DNA from: Clostridiaceae bacterium
GTDB taxonomy: Bacteria > Bacillota > Clostridia > Saccharofermentanales > DTU023
DNA: 59,693 nucleotides
Assembly (NCBI GenBank): GCA_012800435.1
Contig: JAAZJH010000061.1
Location: forward strand, 1 to 59,693
Direction of reading: 5' to 3'
Positions 36,799 to 46,281 of this stretch are shown here, in pieces. The notes beneath the pieces are model-generated. The model searched no databases. It saw only the letters and a list, made by a program, of their open reading frames with translations, and was not told the DNA's origin. The position numbers and the translations under genes are program-made. The first letter of the stretch is position 1, and each line of letters starts with the position of its first letter.

Positions 36799-38276
36799 TC
36801 GGAACTCGCCTCATTATCATCATCTGAGCCTTCATCCTTGAGAGCGTCGGATGAATATGCGTCCTGCAGTTGTTTAAGGCGATCGTCAAGCGACATACGA
36901 TCACGGCGACGATCCGAACGACGGCGCAAAATATCCATCAGGTCATCGGCACGCGCCATTTCAGACAACCGGTTGTCCGGACGCATCTCTAAGCTTTCCT
37001 GCTCTAAGCTATCCTGCTCCGATTGTGTTGAGTCGTCCCTTATACGATCGTGTGTCGCGCTCACATGTTCGTGTTTCATATCCGCGCGACCTTGTCGATC
37101 AGAAAGCTCTTCGCTAAGCATGTCATCCGAATATATGTCGCGTCGAGAGATATCTAAACGCTTATAATCGCGGAGTGCGTTGACAGGTCTACGCAAATCT
37201 CGGGAGACCGTTTTAGAATTGACATCACTCTCGGTTTCGCGTAGACACTTCCCGTTCTTAGCGTCATCCTTTTCAGAGAATGGAGGAATTGTTCTCGACC
37301 TTATGTCGCGTCGAGAACGCCGTTTTGGCGCACGCTCCTCCTTGCCGTCATCCGTCGCAGAAATATCCTTTTCGCTTGAGCTGAATGCGCCAAAATCGAG
37401 CTCTTTTTCACCCGATTTCTTCTTTTTTGCTTCCTCTTCGTCTTCCAATCGCAACTGATGCAGCGCCGCCTCTCCTTCAGAAATTAGCGCTTCGCTCTCC
37501 GCCTTCCTCTTAGCACTTTCCTCATCGCCATTCAATACGGTATTTTCATGTTCAACGAAAGGCACCCACTTTTTAGACGGATCACTTGCGGGGAAATATT
37601 GGCCGCACGGTTCATCACGTATAAGCTCGCCTTGCTGTAATTCGATCACGCGCTTACGCATCTTATTGATGAGAACGCGATCGTGTGAGCACGTGAGCAC
37701 CGTCGTTCCGTTGCTGCTGTTGATGCGCTCAAGAAGTGCCATAATGGATTCGCCGTTCAGCGGATCAAGATCGCCTGTCGGTTCATCAGCAATAATAATT
37801 TTCGGGCGATTAACAATAGCGCGCGCAATACAGACACGCTGCGCTTCACCTCCGGAAAGTTCACTCGGATACTCATCGATTTTATTGCGAAGTCCAACAA
37901 CCGAAAGAGCAATAGGTACACGCTGTTTTATTTTCTTGACAGGCTCACCGATGATCTGCATCGCAAACGCCACATTTTCACCGACAGTCATCGTATCAAT
38001 CAAACGAAAATCTTGAAATATCAGACCCATCTGGCGGCGAAGGTACGGAACATAACGCTCTTTCATATGAGTGATGTTGTAATGATCAATCAGCACCTGT
38101 CCGGATGTGGGACGCTCTTCACAAGTAAGAAGTTTAAAGATTGTGGATTTACCGGCACCGCTCTCTCCCACAAGGAAAACAAATTCCCCTTCTTTAACAG
38201 AAAAAGAAACGTTCCGAAGGGCGCATGTGCCTGTCGGATAGACTTTATTTACTTTTCTGAATTCAATAATCGGCAT
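36795..38276 (-). CDS. ftsE: Cell division ATPase FtsE with a long charged tail
   Basis: Residues 1-228 are a complete FtsE ATPase: GESGAGKST, MGLIFQDFRLIDTMTVGENVAFAM, LSGGEAQRV, IIIADEPTGDLDP and TCSHD. FtsE is normally about 225-230 residues. Here about 265 more follow, with strongly alternating charge, many Arg, Asp, Glu and Ser (for example RRSRRDIRSR, QSEQDSLEQESLEM, RRRSDRRRDRMSLDDRL) and no hydrophobic core. It is probably disordered and cytoplasmic. The frame is intact and overlaps ftsX, so the tail is translated in frame with a functional ATPase. Its role is unknown; binding a division or cytoskeletal partner is plausible. Confidence 0.95.
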   Translation of the reverse strand: MPIIEFRKVNKVYPTGTCALRNVSFSVKEGEFVFLVGESGAGKSTIFKLLTCEERPTSGQVLIDHYNITHMKERYVPYLRRQMGLIFQDFRLIDTMTVGENVAFAMQIIGEPVKKIKQRVPIALSVVGLRNKIDEYPSELSGGEAQRVCIARAIVNRPKIIIADEPTGDLDPLNGESIMALLERINSSNGTTVLTCSHDRVLINKMRKRVIELQQGELIRDEPCGQYFPASDPSKKWVPFVEHENTVLNGDEESAKRKAESEALISEGEAALHQLRLEDEEEAKKKKSGEKELDFGAFSSSEKDISATDDGKEERAPKRRSRRDIRSRTIPPFSEKDDAKNGKCLRETESDVNSKTVSRDLRRPVNALRDYKRLDISRRDIYSDDMLSEELSDRQGRADMKHEHVSATHDRIRDDSTQSEQDSLEQESLEMRPDNRLSEMARADDLMDILRRRSDRRRDRMSLDDRLKQLQDAYSSDALKDEGSDDDNEASSE

Positions 38277-38454
38277 CGTTATTAAGACTCCGACCCGTCA
38301 AGCGCCATGAAACTCGGTAGCCATTCGCAGGTCACGATGCACATCACCAGCGGCGACGTACCGTTGTTCACAGAACTCGACACGATCCTCCGGACCTCTA
38401 TCATATTTTTTCAGAAAGATATGATATGGCTCGCCGGCGACTCTGGGCGGTCTG

Positions 38455-39561
38455 TCAATTTTTCTTATTATCTTCTACATATCTCAGGTATTTGCGTACC
38501 ATTTCCGCCAACTTAAACAGCACGGCGTCCTCAAAATTGCGCAAATCGAGACCGGTTATTTTCTCTACTTTATCCAGACGGTAGACGAGCGTATTGCGGT
38601 GCACGAAAAGCTGACGCGACGTCTCACTTCCGTTCAAGCTATTTTCAAAGAATTTTTGAATCGTGAGCAGCGTTTCAGGCTCGAGCTCTTCATACTTCCC
38701 GGGCTCAAACACTTCATTGAGGAATAATTCGCAGAGTGTAATCGGGAGCTGATAGATGAGTCGACCAAGACCGAGACGATCGTAACGCCTGATTTTTTCG
38801 TCTTGGGGGTCATCGCTGAAAATATCACCCACGGTCAGCGCGAGGGATGCCTCACGGTACGCTTTTGCAATATTCTGCAACGATGGTGACGGCATGCTAA
38901 CACCGATCTTGACATCTGCCATCGCTTCATCTCTGATTGCTTCGATGAGTTCTTGCATTATCTTGTCAAGCTCATCATCCTGATTCTCTGACACTTCCAT
39001 CATGATCACGATGCTGCCTTCGTCGATCGGCAAAACGAAGTCATCCGGACGATCGACGAAGCGCTGTTCGATCGTCTCAAGGCATGCTTTGTGCTCTTCA
39101 TGCTTCATACTCACAACGAGCACCACGCGCCGAGCCGAATATTTCACACGGAATTCACGAGCCTTGAGCGGAATATCGCCGGGAAGCTCGTTTTCTAAGA
39201 GCACATTTTTCAAAAATGCCTTGCGTTCCTTCGAACCGCGCACCGCGAAACCCTCAACACAGCGTAATGTAGAATCAAGCCAGTTTACGAGAAGTCCGGC
39301 ATAAGCTTCCGATACAGCATCCGTTCCGGATACAAAGCAAATCATGCGCTCGCCATTGGTTCGCATCATCGTACGGTAAGTGCGTCCGGCCGCAAAAGAT
39401 TGTTCATCCCCTGAGGCAAGCAACGCGCGTACCGCAGGATCATGTTTGTCGGTCAGCGCTTGATCCGTGGACGCCACAATGTGGCCGTCTTCACAAATGA
39501 TGCCAACGGTTCGGTCCAAAAAATCTTTCATCTCATCTAATCTTTGTTGCAAATCTATCAT
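38455..39561 (-). CDS. CdaR/PucR-type transcriptional regulator
   Basis: The 368-residue protein has the C-terminal PucR-type helix-turn-helix (NGSETSRQLFVHRNTLVYRLDKVEKITGLDLRNFEDAVLFKLA), a central GGDEF-like CdaR segment (VKIGVSMPSPSLQNIAKAYREASLALTVG) and an N-terminal putative sensory domain (IICEDGHIVASTDQAL). Family members respond to sugar diacids or amino-acid-derived metabolites; the ligand here is unknown. It lies between ftsE and fhs on the same strand with gaps of 178 and 263 nt, so it is probably a separate unit. A 7-bp AACCGCC/GGCGGTT hairpin lies upstream at about 39700-39720. Confidence 0.88.
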   Translation of the reverse strand: MIDLQQRLDEMKDFLDRTVGIICEDGHIVASTDQALTDKHDPAVRALLASGDEQSFAAGRTYRTMMRTNGERMICFVSGTDAVSEAYAGLLVNWLDSTLRCVEGFAVRGSKERKAFLKNVLLENELPGDIPLKAREFRVKYSARRVVLVVSMKHEEHKACLETIEQRFVDRPDDFVLPIDEGSIVIMMEVSENQDDELDKIMQELIEAIRDEAMADVKIGVSMPSPSLQNIAKAYREASLALTVGDIFSDDPQDEKIRRYDRLGLGRLIYQLPITLCELFLNEVFEPGKYEELEPETLLTIQKFFENSLNGSETSRQLFVHRNTLVYRLDKVEKITGLDLRNFEDAVLFKLAEMVRKYLRYVEDNKKN

Positions 39562-39824
39562 GTTTCATCCCTTATCTATTCGCGAATCCAATATACGATA
39601 CGATCATCTCCAAGGTTGTTATATCCGAAACAACAGGATTATACAACCTTTTCCAAGCTTCATGCACCTTAGGATGGTGTGTTTCTTACAACTATCCGAA
39701 CCGCCTTTCGACGGCGGTTAATCCGGAATGCGCTCACGGACGGCACGAGGCCGAGTCAGACGAATGCCGCCGCCTTCAACGCATATCTTTACTATTATAC
39801 TCGAATCAGAGCAATAATATGCGA

Positions 39825-41498
39825 TCAGAACAATCCTGTAATGCGTCCGTCTTCCGACACATCAATTTTCTCAGCGGACGGCGACGACGGCAGTCCCGGC
39901 ATCGTCATAACATTTCCGGTTAATGCCACGACAAATCCCGCGCCCGCAGAAACTTTAAGATTGCGTACCGTGATATTGAAGCCTTTCGGGACTCCGATCA
40001 ACGACGCGTCATCGGAAAAAGAGTACTGTGTCTTTGCAATACACACCGGCAATTTGCCGTATCCAAGTTTTTCCAGTGTCTCCAGTTCTTTTCGAGCGCC
40101 CGATGCAAAGTCGACACCGTCCGCGTGGTAAATACGCTTCGCGACAGCTTCAACTTTTTCTTTGAGAGGACGATCAAGGTCGTAAGTAAAACCTAACGGT
40201 TCATCGCTCTTCTGATCGGTCAAACGAATGACTTCTTCAGCCAACTCGATGCCGCCTGCCCCGCCTTTTGCCCATACTTCAGAGAGCACCACTGCGACAC
40301 CCTCGCGCTCACAAAGTTCCCGAACGAGATCCAGTTCTGCTTCCGTATCATCCGGGAAACGGTTGATCGCAACCACCGACGGCAGACGGAAAACCTCTTT
40401 AACGTTTCGGACGTGCTGGAGCAGGTTATCGGCTCCTTCGTGAAGCGCATCAAGATTTTCAGATGAAAGATCCTTTTTAGGAACGCCGCCATGCATTTTC
40501 AATGCGCGCACCGTCGCCACCAAGACAACGGCATCAGGCTTAAGACCAGCTGTCCTGCATTTGATGTCAACAAATTTCTCCGCGCCTAGGTCGGCGCCGA
40601 ATCCGGCTTCCGTAACTAAATAATCACCGTAATGTAAGCCCATGCGGGTCGCAAGCACGCTGTTGCACCCGTGCGCAATGTTCGCGAACGGCCCGCCATG
40701 AACAAAAGTAGGTGTACCTTCAAGTGTTTGCACCAAATTCGGCTTTAAAGCGTCTTTAAGAAGCGCTACCATAGCGCCATTCGCACGTAAATCAGATGCC
40801 GTTACGGGCTCACCGTCATACGTATAACCGACGACTACGCGTCCGAGACGCGTTTTCAAATCCATCATCGATCCCGCTAAACAGAAAGCCGCCATTACTT
40901 CTGAAGCAACCGTAATTTCAAATCCGTCCTCACGCGGCGTGCCGTTCGCCTTGCCTCCAAGACCGTTCACGATAAAACGGAGCTGTCGGTCGTTCATGTC
41001 AAGTGCACGTTTCCAAGTGATTCGGGTTGGATCGATACCAAGCTTATTGCCTTTCTGAATGTGATTATCCAACATCGCCGCTAAAAGGTTATTGGCTGTG
41101 CCGATCGCGTGAATGTCACCGGTGAAATGCAAATTGATATCTTCCATGGGAACGACTTGCGCATAACCGCCTCCGGCAGCACCGCCTTTAATACCGAAAA
41201 CTGGACCGAGAGAAGGTTCCCGAAGAGCAAGTGTGCTATTTTTGCCGAGACGACGAAGCGCGTCAGCAAGCCCGATGGATGTCGTTGTTTTTCCTTCGCC
41301 AGCAGGTGTCGGCGTAATCGCGGTTACAAGAATAAGTTTCCCCGCTGTTTCGCTCTTTTCTTTCAGGACATCCAGCGAAACCTTTGCCTTGTAACGGCCA
41401 TAGTGATCAAGCGCCTCTACGGGGATGCCCGCTTTTTCGGCAATCTGCTCAATGGGTTCAAGAATGGCTTCCTGCGCAATTTCCAGATCTGTTTTCAT
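39825..41498 (-). CDS. fhs: Formate-tetrahydrofolate ligase
   Basis: Fhs ligates formate to tetrahydrofolate with ATP, feeding C1 units into purine synthesis and, in acetogens, the methyl branch of the Wood-Ljungdahl pathway. The 557-residue length is canonical. The P-loop [47 protein letters not shown]-type core and [15 protein letters not shown] are present. A possible short echo of the 3' end follows (TTGTTCTGATCGC then TTGCTCTGATTCG, minus strand). No other C1 gene is nearby. Confidence 0.97.
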   Translation of the reverse strand: MKTDLEIAQEAILEPIEQIAEKAGIPVEALDHYGRYKAKVSLDVLKEKSETAGKLILVTAITPTPAGEGKTTTSIGLADALRRLGKNSTLALREPSLGPVFGIKGGAAGGGYAQVVPMEDINLHFTGDIHAIGTANNLLAAMLDNHIQKGNKLGIDPTRITWKRALDMNDRQLRFIVNGLGGKANGTPREDGFEITVASEVMAAFCLAGSMMDLKTRLGRVVVGYTYDGEPVTASDLRANGAMVALLKDALKPNLVQTLEGTPTFVHGGPFANIAHGCNSVLATRMGLHYGDYLVTEAGFGADLGAEKFVDIKCRTAGLKPDAVVLVATVRALKMHGGVPKKDLSSENLDALHEGADNLLQHVRNVKEVFRLPSVVAINRFPDDTEAELDLVRELCEREGVAVVLSEVWAKGGAGGIELAEEVIRLTDQKSDEPLGFTYDLDRPLKEKVEAVAKRIYHADGVDFASGARKELETLEKLGYGKLPVCIAKTQYSFSDDASLIGVPKGFNITVRNLKVSAGAGFVVALTGNVMTMPGLPSSPSAEKIDVSEDGRITGLF

Positions 41499-41582
41499 AG
41501 ATCATCCTTTCCTTGTCTTGATGAGGCACTTATCCGAGTCGGTCGGTCCTCTTTCTTTTTAACTGTGTCTTTTAAAATCTTT

Positions 41583-42317
41583 CTATTCGCCCTCACAGTC
41601 TTCGTAAAGACCACAAGATAAACGCCGCAAGTCGCGGAGCCAGATTACCCGGCCATCGACATGAATGAGTCCGTCCTTTTCCATGCTGATTAATTCTCTC
41701 GAGAAAGATGGGCGTGGCATCGCAAGCAGTTTTGAGATGACCTCTTTTGATACGGGCAACTCAACGGCCTGCGTTGTTGGGACCGCAATCGCGTCGCGCA
41801 ACGTCATGCCCTGCCCATGCAAATCTTCTTCAAGCTGCTGTAAAAGATAGCAGGAAATTTTATATCGAAGTGTTTTTTGAGAAAGAAGATGAATGCGTTG
41901 ATCTTGTTCGCGCACCCGATCGGACAGAATCGAAAGATAATTTGATAACAGACGCGGGCTCTTCGCGATCATCGCGAGCAAATCCTCACGATACACCATG
42001 ATCCACTTCACATGTGTGAGTGATTCAAGCGAATAGGGATACCTTTTGTGCGACGAGAAAATTAGATCTTCGCCAAACACAGAGTCCGGACCTAAAAGAT
42101 CAAGTGTGGTATATTCTCCCGATGCCGTATATTTCTGACGCGCGACCTGCCCTTCCAAAATGATCCCGACGCCCTTACACATCTCTCCCTCAACGATGAT
42201 CAATTCGCCTTTCCAAGAAGTGCGTATCGTTGAACTTTCGCAGTAGGCATGGTAAGAATCGTGATCGAGCCCTTTGAACAGCGGCAATTGTCCCAAAACT
42301 TGACATACTTTTTTCAT
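41583..42317 (-). CDS. Crp/Fnr-family transcriptional regulator
   Basis: The 244-residue protein has an N-terminal cyclic-nucleotide-binding-like domain (WKGELIIVEGEMCKGVGIILEGQVARQK, LGPDSVFGEDLIF) and a C-terminal winged helix with LPVSKEVISKLLAMPRPSFSRELISMEKDGLIHV. There is no N-terminal cysteine set for an Fnr cluster. The few cysteines are scattered. Some relatives sense haem or redox state, but the ligand here is unknown. It is on the minus strand upstream of fhs (84-nt gap) and divergent from the thiamine operon; co-transcription with fhs is possible. Confidence 0.88.
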   Translation of the reverse strand: MKKVCQVLGQLPLFKGLDHDSYHAYCESSTIRTSWKGELIIVEGEMCKGVGIILEGQVARQKYTASGEYTTLDLLGPDSVFGEDLIFSSHKRYPYSLESLTHVKWIMVYREDLLAMIAKSPRLLSNYLSILSDRVREQDQRIHLLSQKTLRYKISCYLLQQLEEDLHGQGMTLRDAIAVPTTQAVELPVSKEVISKLLAMPRPSFSRELISMEKDGLIHVDGRVIWLRDLRRLSCGLYEDCEGE

Positions 42318-42507
42318 ACTATTGAATTTTCCTCAGACTTTATGAAAGCGGTTATGACCGCCTAAAATACAGAATAACAAATATTTTTGAACTTGTCCTC
42401 ATTTAAAAGCATATACACTACATCAGCGATACGTGGGCTTGCGATATGAAATCATTGACATTGTTTACTGACACCTAATTATAAACGGCGATCGCGACAT
42501 GAGATTT

Positions 42508-42536
42508 TTGCATTGCATCATCGTCTGTGCTACGAT
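42508..42536 (+). promoter_or_regulatory. Candidate promoter of the thiamine operon
   Basis: TTGCAT (42508-42513) and TACGAT (42531-42536) are 17 nt apart and end 7 nt before the riboswitch begins. A second TTGACA (42455-42460) with TTATAA about 18 nt later could be an additional start. Confidence 0.6.
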
Positions 42537-42543
42537 AGCGTCA

Positions 42544-42630
42544 AATGTCACGGGGAGTCGTAAGGCTGAGAGGGACTTTTGTCCGACCCGCACACCTGAT
42601 CTGGATCATGCCGGCGGAGGGATGTACATT
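42544..42630 (+). promoter_or_regulatory. TPP riboswitch (THI element)
   Basis: The conserved blocks are unmistakable: CGGGGAGTC, GGCTGAGAGGG, GACCCGC, CACCTGATCTGGATCATGCCGGCGGAGGGA in order. AATGT (42544-42548) pairs with ACATT (42626-42630) as P1. It binds thiamine pyrophosphate and controls the downstream kinase and transporter genes. Confidence 0.98.
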
Positions 42631-42640
42631 GCTTTTTTGC

Positions 42641-42663
42641 AACCCTCCTAAAGGAGGGTTTTT
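42641..42663 (+). terminator. Expression-platform hairpin overlapping the ribosome binding site
   Basis: AACCCTCC (42641-42648) pairs with GGAGGGTT (42653-42660) across TAAA and is followed by TTT, so it reads as a short terminator. The 3' arm is also the GGAGG ribosome binding site of the next gene (ATG 42666). One hairpin could therefore block both transcription and translation. Confidence 0.75.
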
Positions 42664-42665
42664 AA

Positions 42666-43337
42666 ATGGCTACGTTTGAACGCGCCGTCATCTTTGCAAA
42701 TAGCACAGTTTCCGCGGATCATCCGCTTGAGCTTTTAGACAAAGACTTTTTGATTGCGGCTGACGGCGGCGCAAATCACCTTATACGATGTGGGCTCATA
42801 CCGCATCTTCTTATTGGCGATCTTGATTCAATTGCCCCTTCCGATTTGGCATATTGTGAAGCAGAAAACGTTGAAATTTTAGCGTTTCCAAAAGACAAAG
42901 ATGAAACCGACCTTGAACTTGCACTTATAGAAGCTCTGAAACGAGGCTTTCAAAAAATTGTGCTGACAAGAGTGCTTGGCGACCTGCCGGATCACACTTT
43001 GGGGAACATAGCGCTGTTAGCCATGCCGGAAATTGGCTCCGCGCAAGTCTTTATCTCGGATGGAGGATGCCGCATTTTCCTTGTTAGAAAGGAGATCTCT
43101 CTCAACGCTCAGGTCGGTGATCGCGTGTCCCTCATCCCTTGGAACGGCATTGCCTCGGGCATCTGCACCGACGGATTGCGCTATTCCATGCAAAACGAGA
43201 CACTTTATCCATGGAAAAGCCGCGGCATCAGCAACGTGGTGGACTGCTCTCCTTTTCGTGTTTCTCTTGCCGAAGGTGCGCTCCTGCTCTTTCACTTCAC
43301 AGCACCCCTTCCCGACGGGCACGAACGACAGCGATAG
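42666..43337 (+). CDS. thiN: Thiamine pyrophosphokinase
   Basis: This enzyme converts thiamine to thiamine pyrophosphate with ATP. The 223-residue product has LIAADGGANHLIRCGLIPHLLIGDLDSI with the catalytic aspartates, FPKDKDETDLELAL, and the C-terminal thiamine-binding region GDRVSLIPW...RYSMQNETLYPWKSRGISN. GGAGG lies 7 nt before the ATG. It is first in the TPP-regulated operon with the thiamine importer. The ThiB start lies 26 nt beyond its stop. Confidence 0.95.
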   Translation: MATFERAVIFANSTVSADHPLELLDKDFLIAADGGANHLIRCGLIPHLLIGDLDSIAPSDLAYCEAENVEILAFPKDKDETDLELALIEALKRGFQKIVLTRVLGDLPDHTLGNIALLAMPEIGSAQVFISDGGCRIFLVRKEISLNAQVGDRVSLIPWNGIASGICTDGLRYSMQNETLYPWKSRGISNVVDCSPFRVSLAEGALLLFHFTAPLPDGHERQR

Positions 43338-43363
43338 GAAAAATGATGTATGAGGTACAACCT

Positions 43364-44527
43364 ATGAGAATTATGAAGAAGAATGTCCGGGTTATTTTTG
43401 TTCTTATGATAATTCTTGCCTTACTGACGGCATGTAATCCTGAAACGGCGCCCGGACGCACAGAGGGATCAGATGATTTTCTGAATCAAAGCCGCGGTTC
43501 TTGTGTATCAGGCTATGCCGGGCAGCCAACAAACGCAACGACAAAGCCTCAACAGCTCACCGTCATGACGCACGACAGCTTCTCGGTGTCGAGGGATCTC
43601 ATCATTGCCTTTGAAACGGCAAACAACGCCACAATAACCTTCATAAAAAGCGGCGATACGGGATCGGCGCTCAACCGGCTGATATTGACATCAGCAACCA
43701 GCGAACAGCCTGAGGCAGATGTGTTCTATGGAATCGACAATACGTTTCTTTCAAGGGCGCTTGATCACCAACTGTTTGATCCATATCAACCGGCTACCCT
43801 AAAAAAGATTCCGGAAGTATTCAAACTTGATCAGCACTTCAATGTAGTGCCCATAAACTATGCCGATGTCTGCATCAATTACGACAAAGCATGGTTTGAT
43901 GAGCACGACCTTCCCATACCTCAAACACTGAACGATTTGATAAATCCAATTTACAAAGGACTGCTTGTCATTGAAAATCCGGCAACCAGCTCTCCCGGTC
44001 TCTGTTTTCTGATGGCCACCATCGCTGAACTTAAAGAAGACACCGCGCGCAATTTTTGGATCTCTTTAAAAGAGAACGATGTCGTAATCGCCTCAGACTG
44101 GGAAACAGCGTACTATACACATTTTTCGGGTTCTTCCGGCAAAGGCCATTGCCCGATGGTTGTCTCCTACGCAACGAGCCCGGCAGCGGAATGGATTTAT
44201 GCTGAAACGCAATTGGATGAAAGTCCTACCGGATCAATTGTCGAACCGGGCATGGTCTGGCGACAGATCGAGTGCGCAGGCATTTTAAAAAATACGCCGA
44301 ACCGCGCGCTTGCCGAATTGTTCATCGATTTTCTCTTAAGTAAAGCGTTCCAAGAAGATATTCCTTTACAGATGTTCGTCTACCCGGTTCTCCCTGAAGC
44401 TGCGTTGCCTCCTGAATTTGAGCTGTTAACACAGGCACATGATTCATACAACACGATGAATCCATCGGAAATTGCCGAAAACCGCGACCGCTGGGTCAAT
44501 GATTGGACAGAATGGATGCTTGACTAA
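43364..44527 (+). CDS. thiB: Thiamine-binding lipoprotein ThiB (ABC transporter)
   Basis: The 387-residue lipoprotein has a hydrophobic signal and lipobox LLTAC with Cys24 as the lipidation site. A Ser/Thr/Asn-rich linker follows, then a family 1 type binding protein: LTVMTHDSFSVSRDLIIAFE at the start, DVFYGIDNTFLSRAL, INYADVCINYDKAWF, and WILKNTP-like C-terminal residues (AGILKNTPNRALAELFIDFLL). These match TbpA/ThiB. I chose ATG 43364, which has TGAGG 7 nt upstream; 43343 and 43373 are other candidates, and the frame extends further upstream inside thiN without support. The TAA abuts the thiP ATG. Confidence 0.92.
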   Translation: MRIMKKNVRVIFVLMIILALLTACNPETAPGRTEGSDDFLNQSRGSCVSGYAGQPTNATTKPQQLTVMTHDSFSVSRDLIIAFETANNATITFIKSGDTGSALNRLILTSATSEQPEADVFYGIDNTFLSRALDHQLFDPYQPATLKKIPEVFKLDQHFNVVPINYADVCINYDKAWFDEHDLPIPQTLNDLINPIYKGLLVIENPATSSPGLCFLMATIAELKEDTARNFWISLKENDVVIASDWETAYYTHFSGSSGKGHCPMVVSYATSPAAEWIYAETQLDESPTGSIVEPGMVWRQIECAGILKNTPNRALAELFIDFLLSKAFQEDIPLQMFVYPVLPEAALPPEFELLTQAHDSYNTMNPSEIAENRDRWVNDWTEWMLD

Positions 44528-46258
44528 ATGTCCGATTCAAAGCGCTCTAAACTCAATATCTTCCTGTTGTGGCTAATACCGATCTCGTTCATGCTGCTCT
44601 TTTTTTGCAGACCGCTTCTAGCTATTATTAGGATCGTCTTTTCTTCGCGCTTCAGTCAGGGATGGGCTTTTTTCAGTTGGAGTCAGCTTACGCGACCGCT
44701 TTTTTTCTCTTTTCAACAAGCGTTCCTATCTACGTGTTTGACACTCTTGGTTGGGCTTCCAGCGGCATTTTTATTCGCGCGCTACGATTTCCCGGCAAGA
44801 AAAATGCTACGCGCATTCAGCCTTATTCCTTTCATTCTTCCAACGGTCGTTGTGGCAGCGGCGTTCAACACACTGATCGGACCACGCGGCTGGATCAATC
44901 TTTTGCTAATGCATCTTTTTAATCTCTCTACACCACCCTTATCAATCCTCAATAAACTCCCCGCTATTCTGCTCGCCCATGTGTTTTACAATACTTCCAT
45001 TGTAATTCGGATCGTCGGTCAGAGATTAGAGCGCCTTAATCCCAACTTGATTGAGGCAGCCTATGTGCTTCACGCATCTCCTTTCCAAGCGTGGCGAAGC
45101 GTCGCACTGCCGTTGCTGATACCCTCGATTGGCGGCGCGGCAATGTTGGCCTTTCTTTTCAATTTTACTAGTTTCGGCGTTGTGCTCATGCTCGGGGGAC
45201 CTGGATATGCCACACTGGAAGTGGCCATTTACAAACAAGTCTTTGACCGCTTTAACCTTCCGATGGCAGGCGTGCTGGCGATTGTCCAGCTTCTGGTTAC
45301 ATGGCTGATTGCAATCGTTCAGAATCGCGTCGGTTACACCCGATTTGGGAATAATTCAATGGCTCAGGTAAGCCCCTTTCGTCATCGCCCAAAAGGACGC
45401 CTGGAGAAAACATTCGTGATCATGATGTGCATCCTGCTTGTTCTGCTCTTTGTCATGCCGTTACTAAGCTTAACTGCGCGTTCTTTCGTCACTCTTGATG
45501 CGGCACGTGGGGAGCGCGGCAACGTAAAGACCGGCTTTACATTCCGCTATTACACAGAACTTTTTCGGAACCGCCGTGACTCGATTTTCTATGCCGGCCC
45601 GCTTGCTGCTATTCAACATTCGCTGCTCTATTCATTCATAACGATGATCATCGCGACGGTGATCGGGCTATTAGCGTCCTACGCAATCGCCGATAGCAGA
45701 AAGCGCTTCTCGCGAATCATCGAATCGCTTTTTATGCTGCCTTTAGGTGCCGGTTCGGTCATTCTCGGTTTGGGCTTCCTCCTGACCTTTAACCACGCGC
45801 CCTGGACGAGTGGCTCATTCCCTATTATCCTGCCCATTGCGCATGCATTGATCGCGTTGCCGTTCGTCGTGCGCACAATGTTGCCCGCCATAAAAAGCAT
45901 TCCGCAAAACTTACGTGATGCCGCCTCCGTCATGGGCGCAAGCCCTTGGCGTGTCCGACGCGAAGTCGATTTTCCTATTTTGACGCGCGCGTTGATGGTA
46001 AGCCTGGCTTTTTGCTTTACGATTTCACTGGGTGAATTCGGCGCATCCGGTTTTCTTGCCAATGCCTCCACGCCGACAGTGCCCATCGCAATTTTTCGCT
46101 ATCTGTCACAACCCGGTGCGCTAAATTACGGTCAAGCGCTCGCTATGTCAACCCTGCTGATGATTACGAGCGTCGCAGGCAGCTTTTTCATTGAACATCT
46201 GAGACTTCCCGGGAAAACAGGATCTCCTACTTCAATGAAGCATCTGACAGGAAAATAG
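44528..46258 (+). CDS. thiP: Thiamine ABC transporter permease ThiP
   Basis: The 576-residue protein holds two fused permease halves with about twelve membrane helices in all. Each half carries the cytoplasmic EAA loop that docks on the ATPase: EAAYVLHASPFQAWRSVALPLL in the first and DAASVMGASPWRVRREVDFPIL in the second. Single-chain double permeases are typical of ThiP and iron(III) importers; the TPP riboswitch and ThiN make thiamine the likely cargo. The start codon follows the thiB stop directly. Confidence 0.93.
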   Translation: MSDSKRSKLNIFLLWLIPISFMLLFFCRPLLAIIRIVFSSRFSQGWAFFSWSQLTRPLFFSFQQAFLSTCLTLLVGLPAAFLFARYDFPARKMLRAFSLIPFILPTVVVAAAFNTLIGPRGWINLLLMHLFNLSTPPLSILNKLPAILLAHVFYNTSIVIRIVGQRLERLNPNLIEAAYVLHASPFQAWRSVALPLLIPSIGGAAMLAFLFNFTSFGVVLMLGGPGYATLEVAIYKQVFDRFNLPMAGVLAIVQLLVTWLIAIVQNRVGYTRFGNNSMAQVSPFRHRPKGRLEKTFVIMMCILLVLLFVMPLLSLTARSFVTLDAARGERGNVKTGFTFRYYTELFRNRRDSIFYAGPLAAIQHSLLYSFITMIIATVIGLLASYAIADSRKRFSRIIESLFMLPLGAGSVILGLGFLLTFNHAPWTSGSFPIILPIAHALIALPFVVRTMLPAIKSIPQNLRDAASVMGASPWRVRREVDFPILTRALMVSLAFCFTISLGEFGASGFLANASTPTVPIAIFRYLSQPGALNYGQALAMSTLLMITSVAGSFFIEHLRLPGKTGSPTSMKHLTGK

Positions 46259-46281
46259 ATCACCCAAGGAGTTGGTAATAG

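Noticed and set aside
43139-43363. N-terminal extension of ThiB inside thiN
   Set aside because: The extra 75 residues lie in another frame of thiN, and the lipoprotein signal begins at 43364.
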